From Rhynchosporium graminicola (taxonomy: Eukaryota > Ascomycota > Leotiomycetes > Helotiales > Ploettnerulaceae), in the NCBI GenBank assembly GCA_900074885.1, contig FJUW01000012.1, forward strand, positions 620,001-684,000: a stretch of DNA of 64,000 nt. The letters are read 5' to 3'. The notes beneath the pieces are model-generated. The model ran no database searches. It was not told where the DNA came from and saw only the letters and a list, made by a program, of their open reading frames with translations. Made by a program: the position numbers and the translations under genes. Below, one piece after another: positions 13,013 through 24,764 of the stretch (position 1 is the first letter of the stretch; each line of letters opens with the position of its first letter).

Positions 13013-13740
13013 AATACCAAGTTCTCGTTGAACAACTTGTATCCGGCGGTTTTGGAACTACTGCCCGTGTTCGCGCGGAAGAAGGGGGTTCTCGACTATC
13101 TTCGCAAGAAAAAGGAATCTGATTTGACTTGGGACTTAAAATAGCCTGGGCTACCTTTTGGCTCCGTAAGCATTGCATCTTTCTCTAGTTCAGATATTTG
13201 TCGAAGGCCTTACACCAGTATTCAGGGCCACAAGAGCGGAGCTCTCGAAATTGATTTGCGAATGAAACCACAAATATCTTTGACGGAGGCAGAAGTGAGT
13301 GCACACTAGCCGATGATGAATAGCTCAGACGGGCAGATCTAACAGTCTCGATCGTCTTGCGTTGATAGCAAATAAGACTTATACATCGCCTCAATCGAGA
13401 CTACACAGGAAGAAATCTCGGATGCTTTTGAAGAGGTAATTGCTTGCAAATGGTCCTTTACAGACACCAAAACTGAAAAAGAAGTCGGCGAGGCATCGAA
13501 AAAAAGTTGGAATCGGCAAATGCGACTTCAGTGGCGATATTGCATTGGTTAAGACTACTAACTTTGCAATTAATTTTCGCCATAACTGTGTTCGGGCTGG
13601 GCTTGCGAGTAGTCTTCACCTTGGGAAATCTATGGAGATATCTCTAGTGTACGAGTTCCCGGTACATACAAGTTTCTCGGATCTCCACAAAGTTCTCGAG
13701 TCCGCCCTAGCTGCAATCATATATCGAGTCCTCCGAAACA
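13013..13740 (+). pseudogene. Decayed NmrA-like/isoflavone-reductase-family gene
   Basis: Fragments of one NAD(P)-binding NmrA-like protein occur in the right order but in different frames. First, LELLPVFARKKGVLDYLRKK then SDLTW (about 13013-13140, ending in TAG). Next, NIFDGG near 13270. Then IASIETTQEEISDAFEEVI and ACKWSFTD (about 13390-13500). Then KCDFSGDIALVKTTNF (about 13520-13565). Finally a tail like DLHKVLESAL near 13690. These correspond to the PVF..K..V.(D/E)YL block, the (I/Y)YDGG block, the ETTQ.EI block and the GDFSG block of fungal NmrA/isoflavone-reductase-like proteins. Stops and frame changes between the blocks, and a missing N-terminal Rossmann GxxGxxG, indicate a dead 5'-truncated gene. 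The functional parent and substrate cannot be named. Confidence 0.6.
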
Positions 13741-13783
13741 ACCAATGAATCAAAGCGAAGTAGCACCACAACATATTCTGCAT

Positions 13784-15532
13784 CTAAGCTACATTGCTGC
13801 CGTGGGACTCCTTGATAATTCTAATCAAGCCCTGTGCTTTTGCCTTCGTGCGCAAGAAAATTATGTCACCGGCGGGAGTATTGCTGGAAATTTCCTCTCC
13901 ATTAACGGGGCTCATCGTGTTTGGTTCCGATTTAGGAGTGACCATATCCTCGACCTTCGATGATACAGCCCTGCGATGAGCAAGCGACTCATTGCCAGGG
14001 CTTTTGTTATCCCTCAGCATAGCGAGTGCCCATTCCGCGAGCCCTGTAAAGTGATCTCCCATGGTATGCTCGTCAGGAGTGTTCTGACTCTGTATTAGTT
14101 TACCATCCAATAAATCTCACCAAAAATATACTTACAATCAAGTCAAGACCAGGGTGTTTAGTTGATTTATCCAGCCAGTACTTGGACATCGATGGGCTGC
14201 GACGCTGAAAAATGTTAGCGAAAATCCCAAGTGCAGAGAGGCCATATTAACCTGAGCCAAACATTCACTCAAACACTCTAGGTCTGTCTGGAAGGTTGCA
14301 CCATCTCGCTGCTCAAGAATCTCGTCCATGGCCTTGTAACCCTGGATCACAACCTTACACCAAGCAGCTTCTGTAAGCGTGCGTCCAATAACTAGATGCT
14401 CCGCCTTGTTTGCCTCATCAAGGTCGATACAGAATTGGTCGTAGCGCAAGAAGTTTTTGAGCCAGGCCATGTTTTTATTGCGGTATTGAGGGAAATTGAA
14501 GAAAGACGTATCGATATCAAAAAGACGCTTGACAGTCGTAGGCGATACCAGTAGCTTTGACTTTGATAGCAGAGATCTGTCAATGGGTACGGAGGTGGTA
14601 GACCAATCAGTTGCGTAAACCTCGGGGTCGGGTAGCTCCTTATGGACTTTGAATAGGATGTTGTTAAGAGATCCAAGGAGGACAACTTTCTGACCGAATT
14701 GCTTACGAGCTCCGAAGGCAGTATCCCAGGCTACACTGTATGGAACCCGGCCCCCATTTTTGCTCGTAGCAACGTCCTTTTCGTCAATACCGTTAGCATA
14801 CAGAACCCACAGGAGGCGTGTCTGGTCGAGAACAACAATCCAACGAGACTGAACGAGGCGTTCCTTGTGCTGGTGCGGTGCTACGATCCGGCCAAGCAGA
14901 ACCGCGCGACGGACAGAAGCGCCAGTTCCCTTGACACCATTCGTATTGGTGAACCGCAGGTTAACGACTGGAGAGTAAGGAGAAGCATCAGTTGACGACT
15001 CGTCGGTATCTTCAATATTCAGTGATCCTGGTCGAAGACGTTGGAGTCTGATGTCGTAGTCGATAATACCACAGCCTAGACGGTGTCAGAGTCAATGTTG
15101 AGTTGAGCTAGGATGTAGAGCTCCTTCTCATGAGCCACACGAGACCGAGATCATGGATTGAGATCTCGTGCTGGGAGGGACAAGCCAGGATATTTCAAAG
15201 CTGAACTTACAACCAATAGGGATCAAGATATCGCTGGACACTGCCAATCTCTCAGGCATAAGCTGTCCTACCAAGTCTTTGATGGAAGTATCAGTAATCT
15301 TCTGGAAGTTGAAGTCTTTCAAAGCAAGGAGGATGTTGTCGACAACACGCTGTTCCGTTGCCTTTGGGGGATGAAGTGGTCTTCGAATGGCGAGCAATGG
15401 TCGTCCATTTCGGATGGGATTGTACCAGGCGTCTGGGTCATCCTGCTGATTGTTGCCTGTGTTTTTGTCTGGTGACAACATGTTAGATCCTTGCACTGTG
15501 TGAGGAAGTGCGATGGAAGACAATACTGCCAT
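13784..15532 (-). CDS. Conserved-looking hypothetical protein, 506 aa
   Basis: I do not recognise this family. Four exons keep frame with good splice sites: 15532-15211, 15075-14252, 14204-14136 and 14089-13784. The second exon is open over 274 codons. The 69-nt third exon lies between a TTTCAG acceptor and a GTAAGT donor. The product has no signal peptide and no transmembrane segment. A mixed alpha/beta central part includes QSRWIVVLDQTRLLWVLY, RVPYSVAWDTAFGARKQF and GQKVVLLGSLNNILFKVHK, and is followed by a helical part (KNMAWLKNFLRYDQFCIDLD). The last ~90 residues are polar and low in complexity. Sustained coding across four exons argues for a real gene. The start at 15532 is the first ATG of the open frame. 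The NmrA relic ends just beyond the 3' end of this gene. Confidence 0.7.
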
Positions 15533-16910
15533 ATGTCGGTAAAATGGAAGATGAGTTCGTCGAATAAATAGCTCGCCAAAGGAATATCAATTTGCGTTGG
15601 CGCACTCCGGTAAACATCACGTGTTACGAGTTGCGACTAATACCGCTATCATGCGCGGCTGGGTGAAAACATGAGCATCACAACGAGGCTAGCCTGATTC
15701 AGGTCCAGTGGAACAAAGGCTGTTTCTCGGTTTGATAAAATCTCTGGAAGGTCTTGAAGCATTTTCGTGACTTCAAGTCTTACGAATTCAGCTCCTCAGC
15801 TCCCTACCTTAGCAAAGTCGTGTGCATATTCTGTTACTCCCGAAAAGGAACGTTACTCAATCGCAAGACCCCGAGACGACATTTTCCAGCTTCGCAAAAT
15901 TGTAATCCATTGTCATCAGAGCTCAGCTACAGCTTTTGTGCAAAATGTCTCTCGACCATATCTAGTCGGAGGAGCCTTCTGAATGAGGGAATCCAGTAGT
16001 CGAACAAGGGAAGCCCAAAATACAATGCCTATATCAAATCCTCAAGCGGAGGTCAAAAATGACAACAAAGCATCATGGAAGCGTCAATTCGATGCGACTT
16101 GACATAGGGATTGAACCAAGTACAAGCGGACTGTCAGGTTCTCCAGCTACTCTGTCGAGTGTCCCCGGAGTTGACCAGCACTATGGATCAAAGTCAAGTC
16201 AGTTACTACGCGCTATACGCTTGCAATTTAAGGCTCGCGGATGTCATGTTGACAGTTTGAACAATAAATTGCGTTAGAAAATGGAGCACTAAAGAAAAAC
16301 AAAGCAAACAGGAAGGCATTTTGCGAAATGTACCGAAAGTACTCAATCAATTGATTCAATTTCAGCTGGGAAGGCAATCGCCAGGACATCATATGCTGGG
16401 AATCAAAGTTTGGCACTTCTTTTGAAATTAGTAGGCATGCATATATATTGGACATGGTTAACAAGTCATCAATGAAGTGTGTTTGCCTCGGGAGATACAG
16501 ATTTTCGGCACCTGGGTATAGAGAGATTCTGCAGTGTACATACCAAGCACTAGCCATAAAGCGCGAAATACCCGCTGGAATGTGCGACATTCCGGTTCAC
16601 TTTCGCACAGATGGGTGATATTTGGCATTCGTTATCCATTAGGATCGAGGGTTGTACAAGATGAAGTCAAAATAAGCGCCGGCCCATGCTCTCGCAACCA
16701 CCAGGATTAAGGTTTGAAGGCGCTAATACTGTACTAGTTGAGCCCCAGGAAGTTCCAGGGATCCTTCCGATTCCATCAGGAACCCGAACTACGTGCAGAC
16801 TCTCATCCTTTTCAACTCCTCGCACATTGTTGCACTCACACTCGTTTGTACATCCTTCAACGCGTAATGCTCAGTAAATAACCATTCTATTCTCTATATA
16901 ACACGTCTCT
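15533..16910. other. Intergenic region between divergent genes
   Basis: This separates the 506-aa orphan (-) from the expansin-like gene (+) and should contain both promoters. Short open frames at 15754-15999, 16059-16277 and 16228-16590 (-) have no recognisable content or splice support. A CT-rich stretch with CACTC and TTCTATTCTCTATATAA-like sequence just before 16911 is a plausible core promoter and leader for the downstream gene. Confidence 0.4.
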
Positions 16911-17762
16911 ATGGCGGAAAACGGACATCAACTCCCTGATTGGGAGGAAGCGGCATCGCCCAAGAGGAAGAGTATCTTCAGCAAATTCAGTTCTCATTCA
17001 AAAGCCACCGTCATAAAGGAAGAAGAGGCTAGCGAGGAGCCTACGACATCCAATACACGCTTAATGCCAAATCGGTTTGTGCCTCGATGGGTCAAATCAA
17101 GCCGAAAGCACATGCTCATCAGCATTGGCGTAGTTATACTCATACTAGTCCTCATCCTCGGCCTAGGACTTGGACTAGGTCTCTCCCACAAGTTAGTTTT
17201 GACTCTCGATGGATGGCGTCCTGCAGACTCTACCTAGGACTTTCGCTCTTTCTCTTCATACGTCAGGGCACTTGCGCTCGATTTCCTTATCTCTCTGACC
17301 GATTCTGGTCTCTTAACTCCTCGTATACCTTCTCTTTCTACCTACCTATGAAAGAAGCGACTAATCCTCGCCCTCCTCAGAAATAAGACAACACAGAATC
17401 TACCTTTACCAACAAACAGCGGCATATTCAGTGGGGATCTGACATACTACAGTCCGGGACCTGGCTATGGCGCATGTGGATTTGAGAATAGGCCTTCGGA
17501 AGCGATTTGCGCTGTGGCGTATGCACTGTGGGATTCCCAGTCGACAAGCACGAATCCGAATGAGAACCCGCTTTGCGGGAAAATGATCCGGATCACGAGA
17601 TATAACGAGGCAGTTGGAGGAAATCGAAGTGTAGATGTGAAAATTGTGGATAAGTGTATGGGTTGTAAGCCGACGGACTTGGACCTGAGCATTGCAATGT
17701 TCACTGCCCTTGCGGACGAGGGGCTTGGCAGAGTGGTGGGTTCTTGGGCTTGGTTGAGTTGA
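16911..17762 (+). CDS. Membrane-anchored expansin-like (RlpA-type double-psi barrel) protein
   Basis: Two exons, 16911-17191 and 17381-17762, give 220 aa. Residues 1-67 are polar and Lys/Glu-rich. One strongly hydrophobic helix at about 68-91 (ISIGVVILILVLILGLGLGL) would act as a signal anchor, giving a type II topology with the C-terminus outside. Residues ~108-219 form a double-psi beta-barrel of the expansin/RlpA-like class: GDLTYYSPGPGYGACGF, an AVAYALWD block, PLCGKMIRI, then the diagnostic VDIV-type VKIVDKCMGCKPTDLDLS, and a terminal GRVVGSWAWL. Six Cys are visible. Homologues are fungal wall-loosening or cerato-platanin/loosenin-like secreted proteins. The C-terminal carbohydrate-binding domain of plant expansins is absent. 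The cytosolic tail plus anchor instead of a cleavable signal is distinctive of a subset of fungal members. Confidence 0.85.
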
Positions 17763-18163
17763 GGATAGCGTACACACGTTTTCCAAAAGGGATATAGTTC
17801 GTCTGATGGATGTGACTCCTGTGGCCTGTCAGAGATTACTGGAATGGCCTCTGTATGAAACCAAAGAGACATAGCAGCCGGGTCAAGTAATGCGTGGGCG
17901 TTTCTGGATAGTTTGTTTGAAAGGATACCCAGGAGAATTTTCATATGTCGAATCCAGTCACAAGAATTATGAGAGTTGAGTAAGTGAGACCTGGAAATGA
18001 GCTAAACCCAAATTTCTGGAGCTTGACATGCAGGTACCCAGCTTGTTGTAAGTCTGCTAGTGAATGCTTCATTGACATGTATTACTTCAATAGTACCACC
18101 TGTTTCGAAAAGCGGGACTATGAAGTGTAGGCTTCTGGACGGCGTTTAATGTAGTTGGCATCG
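17763..18163. other. Intergenic gap between convergent genes
   Basis: About 400 bp separate the stop codons of the expansin-like gene (+) and the NDUFAF5 gene (-). It should hold both 3' UTRs and terminators. An open frame at 17465-17944 (-) is antisense to the expansin-like exon and is a shadow. Confidence 0.5.
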
Positions 18164-19266
18164 TTACTTGATATCACCTCCGCCCAGTATGTTTGTAATG
18201 TTGATGTCTCCACTCCCCCTTGCCAATGGCTTGGACTGGTTCGGACCTTCTTTCCAGCCGATCATATAGATCATCCTGAACGTAGCTGGTAACGACCCAT
18301 CTTTGTTGCCGTGAAGCTCTCTGTATATTCCCTCATTTGCGAGCAAAACATCTCTCTTGATTGGTCCAGCCTCTCTTTGCAGAACAGCATTACTCTCCCC
18401 CATTGCTTGCAGATCCTGCATCAGCGCGAAACTATCTGGGTAGTCTACAACTATGTCATCGACATCCACCGTCAACATTTTGAACCCTGCCTTTTGCAGG
18501 AGCCCCCCCATATCTCTCACATCAGCAAGGGGAGACACATGCGGCGAAACTCCTCCTCGCCGTTCTTGATCCGCCAATTGCAGTGACGTTCGCAATTCGT
18601 ACAAAGTATCTCCACCGAACATCGCCGCTACAAATGGAGCATCAGGTTTCAAAATATGATTGATTTGTGCCAGTAATGAGGGTAAGTCATTGATCCAGTG
18701 CATGCTCAGCGAGCTTAGCACTGCATCGAATGTGTTTGCCTCGAAGGGTAATCTTTCCTCATCATCGAGCACTTCGCGTGTAAGGTTGATCTCTTGATTG
18801 AAAGGCAAATCCGAATCTCGGTAAAGCGTACTTCGTGATGAATCTACGGCAGTGAGCTTCGAGAGTCGGCTGGATATCGGTTCAGATTCTTTTGTTGAGT
18901 CGGGATATGGATCTGGAAATGTAAGAGCTCGGGCAAGGTTGCATGAATTTGCGCCGAGGTCAAGTACATGGTCGAAGTGTCTGTTGATATCCTGTGAATA
19001 TTAGTTCTGGTAATTTTTCAATTGATATCGATACTCACTAGAAGTCTTTCTGATAGTCTCATAGCAACTTCATCCTTCAAATAATCAACCTGTCTGCTCC
19101 TTTCGGTATTTGCTGCTGCTCTTTCTTTTTGTAGGTATTTGGTATGTCGATTGAAGACCTGCAGCGTTGGTGATCCTGGAGCTTGAACAGCATAGCTTCT
19201 AGAATGGATCATTCTCCTCCGAATGGCAGGACGTGGTAGGAACGGTCTTAATGTTGCAGGCTTCAT
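18164..19266 (-). CDS. NDUFAF5: Mitochondrial complex I assembly methyltransferase-like protein NDUFAF5
   Basis: Two exons, 19266-19039 and 18991-18164, give 351 aa. The N-terminus (MKPATLRPFLPRPAIRRRM, then a SYAVQ-type cleavage region) is a clear mitochondrial presequence. LQVFNRHTKYLQKERAA is the conserved start of the mature protein. Residues ~85-100 (HVLDLGANSCNLARAL) are the SAM-binding motif I of a class I methyltransferase. LPFEANTFDAVLSSLSMHWINDLP is the post-motif typical of the BioC/NDUFAF5 group. A late GDTLYELRTSLQLADQERRGGVSPHVSP block is also family-specific. In animals this protein hydroxylates an arginine of the NDUFS7 subunit and is needed for complex I assembly, and the same matrix role is inferred here. 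It is divergently arranged with APL3, whose start codon is 440 bp away. Confidence 0.93.
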
Positions 19267-19706
19267 GATCTAGCAAAGCACAAAGTTGTCGTTATTGAAT
19301 GAAATTACGAATGGCGAGAAGGCTGCGGTGACGTCCAGGACTTTGACGAGGCTAAACAATCAGTGCATCCTTGCAAACCATCACGGCTTTATTTCGATCG
19401 CGGAGGGGTACATATCACCGTAGATCTCTCGAGAACAAGCACAACACTTACTATCACACATACCCCTCTGACCAGATCGCGCCGTATTTCCGAGGATTGC
19501 TGGCTCTCACGCCGCTGTCACTACATCGGATGGAGTTCCATGAACAAGGCTAAAACCTTCGAGGCCTCCTTCACCTGTCCCGCCCACGCGATCGAGCGTC
19601 GGCTTGCGAATTGCGACTTCAAAGCCTCGACCCTGTCAACTGATCAGCTGTATTCCCACGACCAACACCGCTGCACGTACATTAGCAAGATACCGTAAAA
19701 TCCACA
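19267..19706. promoter_or_regulatory. Bidirectional promoter between NDUFAF5 and APL3
   Basis: This 440-bp interval separates two head-to-head start codons and must contain both promoters and 5' leaders. No canonical TATA box is obvious on either side, which suits housekeeping genes. Open frames across it (19363-19698 +) are not supported as coding. Confidence 0.6.
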
Positions 19707-22700
19707 ATGGCCTCTTCAGCAGCAGCGGGCTTCCTGAGCCGCGGCTCATCAGGGAACAATGCGAACATGCGTGGACTAGTACAATTCATTGCAGATTTAA
19801 GAAATGCAAGGGCAAGAGAATTGGAGGAAAAGAGGATCAATAAGGAGCTGGCAAACATCAGGTCTGGAGCCACCTAATTCCTCAGTTCGGAGTTAGGAAT
19901 TAAGCTAACATCAGTTTAAAGGACAAAATTCAGAGGTATGCCGATGTAGGAGTTCAGGAAGACGTAATAGGAGTTGCACGAAATCACTTGCTAATTTTCA
20001 GCTCAGATGGAAACCTGAATGGCTATCATAAGAAGAAATACGTCTGCAAAGTATGCATACCCTAGTAAACTTGCGTGGTCCAGTTTCTGATATCAGCTCT
20101 AGCTTCTCTACATTTACATTTTAGGATGGAATGTCGACTTTGGACATCTAGAAGCCGTCAACCTAATATCTGCGAATAAATACTCGGAAAAGCAAATCGG
20201 ATACCTTGCTATGACACTTTTCCTCCACGAGCAACACGAACTTTTACATTTGGTCGTCAATAGTATCCGGAAAGATCTCACAGACCACAATGAGTTGTAC
20301 AACTGCTTAGCACTACATGCGATCGCCAATGTCGGGAGCAGGGAGATGGGAGAAGCACTCAGCGGAGAGGTTCACAGGCTCCTCATATCACCGTAAGGTT
20401 CCGGAGATCAAACAGAATTCTGTACATCATCTGACATGTCTGTAGCAATTCGAAGTCCTTTGTGAAAAAGAAAGCTGCTCTAACGCTCCTACGACTGTAC
20501 CGCAAGCACCCAGATATCGTGCAGCCACAATGGGCAGAAAGGATAATATCTCTGATGGACGATGCAGACATGGGTGTAGCTCTTTCTGTGACCTCTCTTG
20601 TCATGGCACTTGCACAGGACCAACCCGATCAATACAAAGGTAGCTATGTAAAGGCAGCCTCAAAAATGAAAAGGATATTGGTGGACGGGGAGTACGCGGC
20701 CGACTATCTGTACTACAAGGTGCCTTGTCCTTGGATACAGGTAAAGTTGTTGCGTTTATTGCAACACTATCCGCCGTCAGGTACAAATTGTCTCCAATTC
20801 ATGATTTACGAAATGCTGACATTCCTCTCCAGATGATACCCACGTGCGAAGTTTGATTCGAGAATCACTACAAAAAATCCTCAATCTAGCATTGGAAATG
20901 CCCAAGAACGTTCAGCAGAACAACGCGCAGAATGCTGTGCTGTTCGAAGCTATAAATCTGATCATTCACCTAGATACGGAGCAAGCATTGATGCAGCAGA
21001 TCTCACACAGGCTTGGCAAGTTCATCCAGTCAAGGGAAACAAACGTCCGGTATCTGGGACTAGAGGCCATGACGCACTTGGCAGCGAGAGCAGAAGCACT
21101 GGATCCAATCAAGCAGCACCAAGGCATTATCATCGGCTCGCTCAAAGACAGAGACATTAGTGTCCGGCGAAAAGGCCTTGATCTACTTTACAGCATGTGT
21201 GACCAGACAAATGCGCAGCCAATCGTTGGGGAATTGCTTCAATACCTACAGAACGCGGATTTTGCCATCCGAGAGGAGATGGTACTGAAAATTGCCATAC
21301 TCACGGAGAAGTACGCAACTGATATACAATGGTACGTGGACATCTCACTTCGGCTTATCGCAATGGCCGGAGACCATGTCAGTGATGAGGTCTGGCACCG
21401 AGTAATTCAAATTGTTACAAATAACGAAGAGTTGCAAGTCTATGCCGCACAGAATATTCTACAGTACCTCAAGGCAGATCACTGTCACGAGACACTAGTG
21501 AAGATTGGCGGCTATATTCTTGGTGAATTCGGACATCTCATCGCCGAAGACAAGGGCTGTAGTCCCATTGAACAGTTCATCGCCCTTCAAGGAAAATTGC
21601 AGGGTTGTTCATCCCCGACTCGAGCAATTATCCTCTCGTGTTTCATCAAATTTGTCAACCTTTTCCCTGAGATCAAGCCAAGACTCATGTATGTTTTCGA
21701 AGCTTATAGCCATACTCTGGACTCCGAGTTACAACAGCGTGCGTGCGAGTACTTTGCACTTGCAAGCTTGCCCTCAGATGACCTCCTTCGGACGGTTTGT
21801 GATGAAATGCCTCCGTTTCCCGAACGACAGTCTGCGCTCCTATCGAGACTACACCAGAAGCATGCCAATTCCAGTGATAAACGAACATGGGTGGTTGGAG
21901 GCAAGGACGCCAATGCCAACGAGAAGGACTTCAACTTGACCAAGAACCCTGGTCTCAAACGAGCCTTCAGTGCAAATAATCTTGCAGGTAGAGCAAATGG
22001 TGCATCGACTGGAATGGGTTCCAACGGTGCTAATGGCCACGGGAGAGGTCAGAATGATCTTGCTGGTCTGAATATGATGGATTCTGGTCCGTCAGAGCCC
22101 AAGACCTTGAAAGCGCCCAATCTTGCAAGCGCAGCTCATCTTTCACCTGATTGGGAGTTGGGCTATAACAAACTCCTCCTCAAGGCGGAAGGTGTCCTCT
22201 ACGAGGACGGCCAGATTCAGATTGGAGTACGCTCAGAGTATCGCGGACAGATGGCCTGCGTCATCTTGTACTTCTCCAACAAAGCTCCGATAGCAGTTAG
22301 TTCTTTCACCACAACGCTCGATCTAGATCCCACTGAGAAGGAAAACCTGACTTGGGAGGTTAAAGGTTTGCCAGAGAGTACAATTATTGAGGGTGCTCAA
22401 AGTCAACAGATGGTCATGTTCGAGGCTAAAAAAGTGTTCGAGAAGAGTCCAACCATTAGAATCAGCTACTTGGCTGGAGCATTGCAGGCTCTGACCCTCA
22501 AGCTTCCTGTCACGATTCACAAATTCATGGACCCAGCAGAATTATCAGCGGACGATTTCTTCAAGCGCTGGAAGCAGATTGGAGGTGCTCCCCGTGAAGC
22601 TCAACGCATTTTTGGCGTTAGAGGCGGTAAAGGAGGCGAGTATGAGATCAATGACAACTTCATCAGGAGAATTATCAATGGCTTCAGATGGGGCGTACTT

Positions 22701-23027
22701 GATGGTGTGGATCCGAACAAAAAGAATTTTGTCGGCGCTAGTGTTCTACATACTAGTGATGGCGGTAAATTCGGATGCCTGCTCCGACTGGAGCCGAACT
22801 ATACAACAGGAGTAAGTTAATTTTGACCTTCATATGGACCAAAATATTGACGATCCTTTTAGATGGTTCGGTTGACGATTCGGGCTACGGATGAAAGTGT
22901 TCCTCCAATAATGATTCAGACGATGCAAGAGCGCCTTGAAGTCGGTGTCTCTATCCACGGGCCGACCATTGAACCGCCAAGCCGGCGGGATATATCAGAT
23001 GCGTTTGGCAGTGTGCTTGTGTCCTAG
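19707..23027 (+). CDS. APL3: AP-2 complex subunit alpha (alpha-adaptin)
   Basis: Seven exons are predicted: 19707-19861, 19922-19935, 20007-20050, 20103-20392, 20446-20780, 20833-22811 and 22863-23027, giving 993 aa. The N-terminus reads [66 protein letters not shown] when spliced, the signature of alpha-adaptin, including its basic phosphoinositide-binding residues. Residues ~1-620 form the adaptin helical trunk. Residues ~635-715 are a Gly/Asn-rich hinge. Residues ~715-993 are the appendage (beta-sandwich plus platform, ending [15 protein letters not shown]). AP-2 recruits cargo and clathrin at the plasma membrane. In filamentous fungi it also acts at hyphal tips and septa, partly independently of clathrin. 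The second exon is only 14 nt, and the intron 1 donor GTCTGG is weak, so automatic gene callers may miss this part. Confidence 0.95.
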
Positions 23028-23730
23028 TTCGAGGTGTGTTCTATTGTGCTAGGATAGGTTTAGGGGGATGTCAAAGTGGTACATAGGCTGTAAGCATTTC
23101 AACGAAGTAGCAGTGGAGTTTTGATATGTCCAGTTATACAATTGGAAAATCCTGTTTCGATCTTCCATCAAGCTGGCCAGTTTGTCATTAGTCAGCATCC
23201 TGAAGCCGGAGATATTTCACGCAAACTGCGTTGTCTAAGATTCAAACCCATTTAGACCTTGCTCAAGTGAGCCTAGAGCACATAGGAGCTGGGAGAACTG
23301 CAAGTTTAAAATGCTCCAATGGTCGGAGGCAAGATTCATACGCGGTTGCTAGAAGTACCCATGTATACTGCCACTCAATAACACCTTCCTGAACCTGCTA
23401 CCGTTCTGTACCATCATGCCAGGATTTGTCGTCACTTTTAACTGATTTGAAGTTATATGGTCACAGTGCTTCCCATCACATCCACACTTGGGCAGGCAGT
23501 TCATGCATGTACTCGGGCCAAGTGGCCAAGAACGGCATAACATCCGGAGCAAAAGGCACTTTCTCTAACCAATCGAGATACTAACAGAAGAAGTGGACAG
23601 ATCTTGGGAAAGCAGTAATCCAATGACCAGCTGCAATTTGCTCGACAGGCTTTTGCTAGGAGACGAGATGTTTCGCCTAATAGCCGCTAGTCAACACACT
23701 AAGAATAAAGATTGGTGTGTTTTGCAGTAA
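23028..23730. other. Intergenic gap between convergent genes
   Basis: About 700 bp between the stop codons of APL3 (+) and the enoyl-CoA hydratase gene (-). No supported ORF, repeat or RNA was seen. It should contain both 3' UTRs. Confidence 0.5.
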
Positions 23731-24764
23731 TCACTGGTCCATAAACACAGGCTGTCGTTTCTCCACGAAAGCTACCATACCTTCTGTCCGGTCTTTAAGT
23801 GCGAAGGAGCCATAATACAAGCTTCGCTCCATCTTGAGCCCGCCTTCCAACCCCATCTCATCAGCTGCGGCACATTAGCGACATGGATACTCTCTACCAC
23901 AAAGGACTCACGGGCGACCTACCATTCAGTACTGCTTGTTTTGCTAATTGAATCACCGGCATGGATCGTGAAGCAATTTTCCGTGCAGCGGCCACAGTCG
24001 CGCCGTAGAGCTCATTCGGAGGGAACGCCTGAGCGACTAATCCTAATTGCTCCAGCTGCTTCCCGGTTATGGTTGAAGAAGTAAGGATCATATGCATAGC
24101 CTTCTGCTTGCCTACCACCCTCGTCAATCGTTGTGTTCCTCCAGCTCCTGGTATCGTCCCAACAGTCAGTTCCGGCAAACCGAATTTGCTGTCTTCTGCC
24201 GCGTAGATTATATCACACATCATCGCCAGCTCGAAGCCACCACCAAGAGCAAATCCAGCAACGGATGCTATGATAGGTTTTCTCATAGACGCTACAGCAT
24301 CTGATAAGTCTTTCAGATAACCGATCCTGTACGCTTCGGACGTTGAGATATGCTGCAACTCGCCAAGGTCCGCCCCCGCTAAACAAATGGATGTCAGCAA
24401 TGACCAAAACCAAGGCACAGGGGAAAAAGCGGGAGAGGACCCGGAATCTGGTCAAAGTTGTCACTATCGTCCAAAGAAATGGGTCTGCAGTACCGGAGAA
24501 CGGCCCCGCTGTTCTGCTGCCGGTCAAAATTGCAACTCTGATCTTGCTGTCTCGCTCGACCAGAGCTATTGCTGACACGAGGCTGTTGATGACTTTCTGT
24601 GAAAGGGCATTTTTCTTCTCGGGGCGGTTGATTTGTAGGATTGCCACCCCATGCTCGTCTACCGTTACTTGAACGAGTGAAGTTTCGCTCGAAAAATCCG
24701 TTGCTGTCACGGAGGATCCGGTGGGGAAAGAGCTTCGATGCTCGATTGCTTTGGGTGACCACAT
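23731..24764 (-). CDS. Enoyl-CoA hydratase (crotonase superfamily, ECHS1-like)
   Basis: Three exons, 24764-24494, 24378-23923 and 23864-23731, give 286 aa. Motifs run in order: ILQINRPEKKNALS, then the CoA-binding oxyanion-hole segment FSAGADLGEL (residues ~89-98, formed across intron 1), ALGGGFELAMMCDIIYA and LPELTVGTIPGAGGTQRL. Both catalytic glutamates of true enoyl-CoA hydratases are present (E140 and E160). The predicted reaction is hydration of 2-trans-enoyl-CoA in beta-oxidation or branched-chain amino-acid breakdown. The N-terminus from the first in-frame ATG (MWSPKAIEHRSS) is not a strong mitochondrial presequence. Just upstream, another frame reads RRYSTRN, a presequence-like string, so an unrecognised 5' splice could supply the real targeting peptide. 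The nearest in-frame upstream codon block is closed by TGA. Confidence 0.92.
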
